A stretch of 64,000 nt of DNA from Halobacteriales archaeon YIM A00010. Lineage in GTDB: Archaea > Halobacteriota > Halobacteria > Halobacteriales > Haloarculaceae. The notes below the pieces were generated by a model. The model did no database searches. It had not been told where the DNA came from and worked only from the letters and a program-made list of their open reading frames with translations. The stretch covers positions 186,001-250,000 of the forward strand of contig JAKCFJ010000004.1 of the NCBI GenBank assembly GCA_025041175.1, given 5' to 3'. The stretch's first letter is position 1. Every line of letters starts with the position of its first letter. Shown here in pieces: positions 60,633 through 64,000 of this stretch. Both the position numbers and the translations under genes were made by a program.

Positions 60633-61199
60633 CTACGCCACCTCCTCGGCGAGGGCGACGTCGACCGCCCGAGGCAGTGAAACGACACGATCGGCGGCGG
60701 TGAAGTAAACGTCGACGCCTCGCGGATACGTCGACTGCGCCTCCTTAATAGCCGCCACCTCGTCGGATGAGATGTCGACGCCGAACGTCCGCGTCCCTTG
60801 GACGCCTGGTCCGGAGACGGCGAGTTCGAGGCAGTCGTTCTCGGAAGGCGCGTCGGTCACGCGCGTGACTGCGTAGACGATGGTCGCACCCTCACTGGGT
60901 TCTTTCAGCGTCCCACGTTTGGCGTCGGTGACGCGTCCGTCGGTGGGGCCGTCGACGAGGACCACGTCGGCCGTTTCGAAAGGTGCCTCGTCGAGTCGGC
61001 TCTCGTGTTCGAGCGCGGTCAGTACGGTTTCGTCGTCGCCACAGAACGTTACCTCGTGGTCGACGAGCGTAGCGATCACCGCGTGTGCAGCGGGTTCGTG
61101 AGGTATCGTCTGGACGGTACCCGGTTGACTCGCGGCGTCCACGAGCGACCGGAACGTCTCATGGGTGTCGTGTACTGGATCCATTTCGAGCGCCTTCAT
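60633..61199 (-). CDS. phnH: PhnH, C-P lyase core subunit
   Basis: 188 residues from the ATG at 61199 (MKALEMDPVHDTHETFRSLV), overlapping phnG by 4 nt. PhnH is a core subunit of PhnGHIJ. Conserved stretches are HDTHETFRSLVDAASQPGTV, PHEPAAHAVIATLVDHEVTF and YPRGVDVYFTAADRVVSLPR. An upstream ATG at 61253 would lie inside phnG, so I rejected it. Confidence 0.9.
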   Translation of the reverse strand: MKALEMDPVHDTHETFRSLVDAASQPGTVQTIPHEPAAHAVIATLVDHEVTFCGDDETVLTALEHESRLDEAPFETADVVLVDGPTDGRVTDAKRGTLKEPSEGATIVYAVTRVTDAPSENDCLELAVSGPGVQGTRTFGVDISSDEVAAIKEAQSTYPRGVDVYFTAADRVVSLPRAVDVALAEEVA

Positions 61200-61639
61200 T
61201 CGTCGTCCTCCATCGTCTCGAACGCGACAGTCGTCGCGCGGCTCTCGTTCCACTGCCGACGGCGTCGTTCCTCGCGGTCGGCCGCTGCATCCGCCAACGT
61301 CTCGCAGATTCGGGACGTCTCGTCGTGGTTCGCGGCTACTGCCGCATCGACGATTGCACCGGAAACAGCCTTCGGCTCCGCCTTTCCGGGAACCATCGCG
61401 AATCCACGCGCCTCTGCGTACTCGACTTCGGCTGTGGTCACGAGCACCTCACCGAGGTTGAACGGGCGTCGTTCGACCGGCTCTCGGACCTGTTGCATCA
61501 AGAGTTGGGACTTCGGTTCTTGGAGGATGCGGACCGGGGTCTCCCCGTCTAGCAGGTCGTCTGCGAGTCGGACCAGTGTGTCGCTGCCACACGCCGCTAT
61601 CAACTCGAACCTGTCTGACCTATCGTGTAGTTCGGCCAT
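61196..61639 (-). CDS. phnG: PhnG, C-P lyase core subunit
   Basis: 147 residues, first gene of the minus-strand phn operon. PhnG is a core subunit. Family blocks: QLLMQQVREPVERRPFNLGE, VLVTTAEVEYAEARGFAMVP and GAIVDAAVAANHDETSRICE. The gene starts at 61639, 276 nt from the divergent phnD start. Confidence 0.9.
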   Translation of the reverse strand: MAELHDRSDRFELIAACGSDTLVRLADDLLDGETPVRILQEPKSQLLMQQVREPVERRPFNLGEVLVTTAEVEYAEARGFAMVPGKAEPKAVSGAIVDAAVAANHDETSRICETLADAAADREERRRRQWNESRATTVAFETMEDDE

Positions 61640-61915
61640 GCACTCGGTTCAGGAACACCGAAGAGACTGCATAAGGGTTCGCTGGGTACTCTCTTTCCCT
61701 CAGGTCGGCAGGTGGTCGAACAGCCGGTCTCCGAGCGGGCGTACGGACGAGTATGGACGTTGTTCTGTGATGTACGATACAGCGCAGTCTGTATTCAGTA
61801 CGTACGTATCCAATATGTTTCGGTGACTGAGGGGCAGAGAACACACCTCGGTCGGAGACCGAACGTAGTATACCCAGATAACCGTTAATGGGTGAACTCG
61901 CTTTCGCCCTCGTGT
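61640..61915. promoter_or_regulatory. Divergent phnG/phnD promoter region
   Basis: The 276-bp space separates the two phn transcripts. It holds AT-rich runs (GATGTACGATACAGC, ATTCAGTACGTACGTATCCAATATG) around 61768-61822 that may contain TATA elements and a regulator site; ACGTACGT at about 61800 is palindromic. No PHO-box-like repeat could be defined by eye. Confidence 0.5.
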
Positions 61916-62932
61916 ATGTCAAATCCGGGGCGAAGTCCGAGTGGACCGAATCAGAGCACGGGATCGACACGGACGACTACGCTCGGCCGACGGAAGTACC
62001 TCCTCGAAGCTGGTGCGGCCGTGGCGAGCATTACCGGTCTATCGGGCTGTACGGGCGCGCCCGGATCGGCGCAGTCGAACGAGTCGGTGACCATTCTCCT
62101 GACACCCGACAATCCGTCGGACGTGCGAGAGACCTACATGCCGGTGCAGAACTACCTCGAAGGCGAGATAGACGGTCTCGAAGTCGAGTTCCAGGTCCCA
62201 CAAGACTACTCGGCGATTCGTCCAGCACTGGAGAGTGAGCAGGCAGAGATCGGGATGGACGACATCACCCTCATCTCCAACCCGGAGCTCATGGACGTGT
62301 ACGGGACGGCCGTCACGGGCGGGAGCGCGTTCTACTTCTCGATGATGCTGAGCGACGAGGGATCGGAGATCGAAAACCCACGCGACCTGCAGGGCAAGCA
62401 CGTCGCTTTCGCCGACAAGCTCTCGACCAGCGGGTCCATCTTCGCGGTCTACACCCTCAAGCAGGCTGGTCTCGACGTCGGCGACGCGCCACAGGGTCAG
62501 CCCAAGGACTTCGAAGGCACGTGGTCGAACCACAAACACGCCGTAGAGATGCTGGCGAACGAGGAAGCCGACGCTGCCTGTACGTGGACTGGAAACGGGA
62601 TGATGCACATCGAACGAAGCACCATACCCAACAGAGTCGCAAAGAAAGACGCCTACACCAGCGATGCCGCGACCGAAAAGCCCATCTTCAAACCCTTCTG
62701 GTGGTCGTTCCCTATTCCGAAACAACCCGTCTACGCTCGTAATACCTGGAAGTCCGATATGAAGGGCAAGATCGGACAAGCGCTCCTCGACGCCAGCGAA
62801 GAGCAACTGAGAGAGTACCAGCCCGAAGACTACGACGGGACGATGCCGTTTACGACGCTCCGAGAGACATCCATCGAGGCCTACCAACCCGTCATCAAAC
62901 GCCTCAACGACCTCGGAATCGAGCTCGGATAA
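61916..62932 (+). CDS. phnD: PhnD, phosphonate ABC substrate-binding lipoprotein
   Basis: 338 residues. N-terminal Tat-lipobox signal: RRKYLLEAGAAVASITGLSG then Cys, so the mature protein is lipid-anchored outside the membrane. The binding domain reads VTILLTPDNPSDVRETYMPV, LTISNP-like DDITLISNPELMDVYGTAVT and LQGKHVAFADKLSTSGSIFA, with the Ser/Thr motif that contacts the phosphonate. I chose the ATG at 61916; an ATG at 61892 is also in frame. It is the first gene of phnDCE. Confidence 0.9.
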   Translation: MSNPGRSPSGPNQSTGSTRTTTLGRRKYLLEAGAAVASITGLSGCTGAPGSAQSNESVTILLTPDNPSDVRETYMPVQNYLEGEIDGLEVEFQVPQDYSAIRPALESEQAEIGMDDITLISNPELMDVYGTAVTGGSAFYFSMMLSDEGSEIENPRDLQGKHVAFADKLSTSGSIFAVYTLKQAGLDVGDAPQGQPKDFEGTWSNHKHAVEMLANEEADAACTWTGNGMMHIERSTIPNRVAKKDAYTSDAATEKPIFKPFWWSFPIPKQPVYARNTWKSDMKGKIGQALLDASEEQLREYQPEDYDGTMPFTTLRETSIEAYQPVIKRLNDLGIELG

Positions 62933-62957
62933 CGACCGAACAACTAGTCTTATCACA

Positions 62958-63743
62958 ATGAGTACACTCACCATCGAGAACCTCACGAAAGAGTACGGCG
63001 ACGTGACGGCCGTCAGCGACGTCTCGTTCGAGATAGAGGATGAATTCGTTGTGCTCCTTGGAGAATCCGGAGCCGGGAAGTCGACGCTGCTTCGATGTAT
63101 CAACGGTCTCACCGACCCGACGGACGGTGACGTCTACCTCGACGGCAAACCGGTCTCGGGCTCACAGCCGTCCATCGGAATGATATTTCAACAGCATAAC
63201 CTCGTTGAAGGCGTTTCGGCGTACCTCAACTCGCTCACTGGTTCTCTCGAACGCACGTCGTTCGTGGACAGTCTCTTCCAGTGGAACGACAGAGCCGACA
63301 AACGCAAGGCCCTCGAAGCGCTCCAGACCGTTGGTCTGCTCGACGAAGCGCATCAGCGCGTCTCTCAGATGAGCGGTGGGCAACAGCAGCGCGTCGGTAT
63401 CGCTCGTGCGCTCGTTCAGGACCCGTCTCTGGTGCTCGCAGACGAACCAGTCGCCAGCCTCGATCCATCAAGCGCCGAGAGTGTTATGGGATATCTGAAG
63501 AAAGCCGCGAGGGCCCATCAGGTTACGGCGCTCGTCAGTCTGCATCAGGTCAACATCGCCGCTCACTTCGGCGAGCGATTCATTGGACTGCGCGACGGTT
63601 GGCTCCTTTTCGACGTCGAACAGGACGAGCTGACGCCCGACCTCATCGACGACCTCTACGGCGACGTCGAGACGGTCGGACTCACCGAGCAACACGCGGC
63701 CGATCCGGCGAGTGAGAGACCCGAAGCGAGGGTCGGACGGTGA
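62958..63743 (+). CDS. phnC: PhnC, phosphonate ABC transporter ATPase
   Basis: 261 residues. Walker A is LLGESGAGKSTLLRCINGLT, Q-loop IGMIFQQHNLVEGVSAYLN, signature MSGGQQQRVGIARALVQDP and Walker B LVLADEPVASLDPSS. It energises phosphonate uptake through PhnE. It begins 25 nt after phnD and its stop overlaps the GTG start of phnE by 3 nt. Confidence 0.9.
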   Translation: MSTLTIENLTKEYGDVTAVSDVSFEIEDEFVVLLGESGAGKSTLLRCINGLTDPTDGDVYLDGKPVSGSQPSIGMIFQQHNLVEGVSAYLNSLTGSLERTSFVDSLFQWNDRADKRKALEALQTVGLLDEAHQRVSQMSGGQQQRVGIARALVQDPSLVLADEPVASLDPSSAESVMGYLKKAARAHQVTALVSLHQVNIAAHFGERFIGLRDGWLLFDVEQDELTPDLIDDLYGDVETVGLTEQHAADPASERPEARVGR

Positions 63744-64000
63744 GTTCCGAATCACCGTCGCAGATGGACCGTCTCCGGACCTACCTCGGTCTCAGTACCG
63801 TCGGAGATTCGGCCGTGGACGAGAAACTGACCGAACTCAAGCGCCGGAAGATACTCCGACGACTCTGGACAGGGCTGGTCATCGTCGTCGGTGCCGTTCT
63901 GTTCGACCAGAGTCTCCAGACTGTCGGGTTCTCATTCCGGGAACTGATAACGCAGTTCCCGTTCTTCCTCGAAGCGCTCCCTCAGTACTTCCCGCCGACG
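63740..64000 (+). CDS. phnE: PhnE, phosphonate ABC permease (partial)
   Basis: Starts at the GTG 63740 and is cut by the end of the window after 87 codons. The visible part is a charged cytoplasmic N-terminus (VDEKLTELKRRKILRRLWTG) and the first membrane helix (LVIVVGAVLFDQSLQTVGF) followed by FRELITQFPFFLEALPQYFP, typical of PhnE before its permease domain. Translationally coupled to phnC. Confidence 0.85.
   Translation, partial: MSSESPSQMDRLRTYLGLSTVGDSAVDEKLTELKRRKILRRLWTGLVIVVGAVLFDQSLQTVGFSFRELITQFPFFLEALPQYFPPT

Noticed and set aside
60798-61826. A 342-residue plus-strand ORF opposite phnG and phnH
   Set aside because: Shadow of two well-supported phn genes.
62039-63112. A 357-residue minus-strand ORF opposite phnD
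   Set aside because: Shadow of phnD and the start of phnC; no family features.

Overview
The window is from a haloarchaeon. The proteins are acidic, TATA elements sit about 25-30 nt in front of start codons (leaderless style), Tat signal peptides are common, and the families are haloarchaeal (Bat-type HTH_10 regulators, DUF7344 winged helix, IS1341-type tnpB elements, haloarchaeal IS6). No rRNA, tRNA or CRISPR array was recognised. Positions 1 to about 54.8 kb look like accessory DNA of a plasmid or integrated island: a ParA-type partition operon, many recombinase and transposase remnants, toxin-antitoxin pairs, orphan regulators and many broken genes. From about 54.9 kb to the end the DNA is orderly and holds a carbon-phosphorus lyase (phosphonate) locus.

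Layout. 0-6.3 kb: transposase debris, partition operon, cupin, broken HTH protein. 6.5-12 kb: two Bat-like regulators around a DUF7344 protein, SDR oxidoreductase, HAD hydrolase, GNAT acetyltransferase. 12-18 kb: small zinc proteins, a frameshifted RHH protein, an integrase remnant, a methyltransferase, and an AbrB-like protein with a serine recombinase. 18-22.7 kb: three-repeat Tat-exported protein, staphylococcal-nuclease lipoprotein cut by an amber codon, nucleotidyltransferase, broken serine recombinase. 22.9-25 kb: a large soluble KAP P-loop NTPase, a possible defence gene. 25.7-32 kb: Asp-rich secreted peptide, broken tyrosine recombinase, two paralogous MSRFNR proteins, HTH/PemK-like pair, zinc proteins. 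32.8-38.2 kb: membrane protein, Tat-exported trypsin-like protease, an extra aRF1-type release factor, exonuclease VII small and large subunits. 38.4-43.2 kb: NSS transporter with small partner, D-amino-acid oxidase stub, TVP38 protein, VapBC. 43.7-50.1 kb: IS6, IS200/IS605 and an intact IS1341 element between regulators and fragments of an amylase and a metallophosphoesterase. 50.1-54.3 kb: P-loop NTPase overlapping an unusual Nramp-like transporter, and TenA. 54.9-64 kb: phnGHIJKLM plus a TIM-barrel gene on the minus strand, and phnDCE divergently on the plus strand, with phnE cut by the window end.

The strongest unexplained signal is at the level of repeats. At least five short elements (about 380-780 bp) carry the ends of IS1341/IS605 elements, and most keep only the last part of tnpB plus the right end, which is where TnpB guide RNAs are normally encoded. 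These elements are loaded with 15-22 bp perfect or near-perfect palindromes of varied stem sequence. Two such palindromes also sit as an in-frame 57-bp insertion inside an IS6 transposase gene, and two interrupt the terminal hairpin of one element but not of its sibling. A separate family of about 100-bp inverted-repeat elements occurs three times. Family assignments rest on motif recognition by eye; no database search was run.
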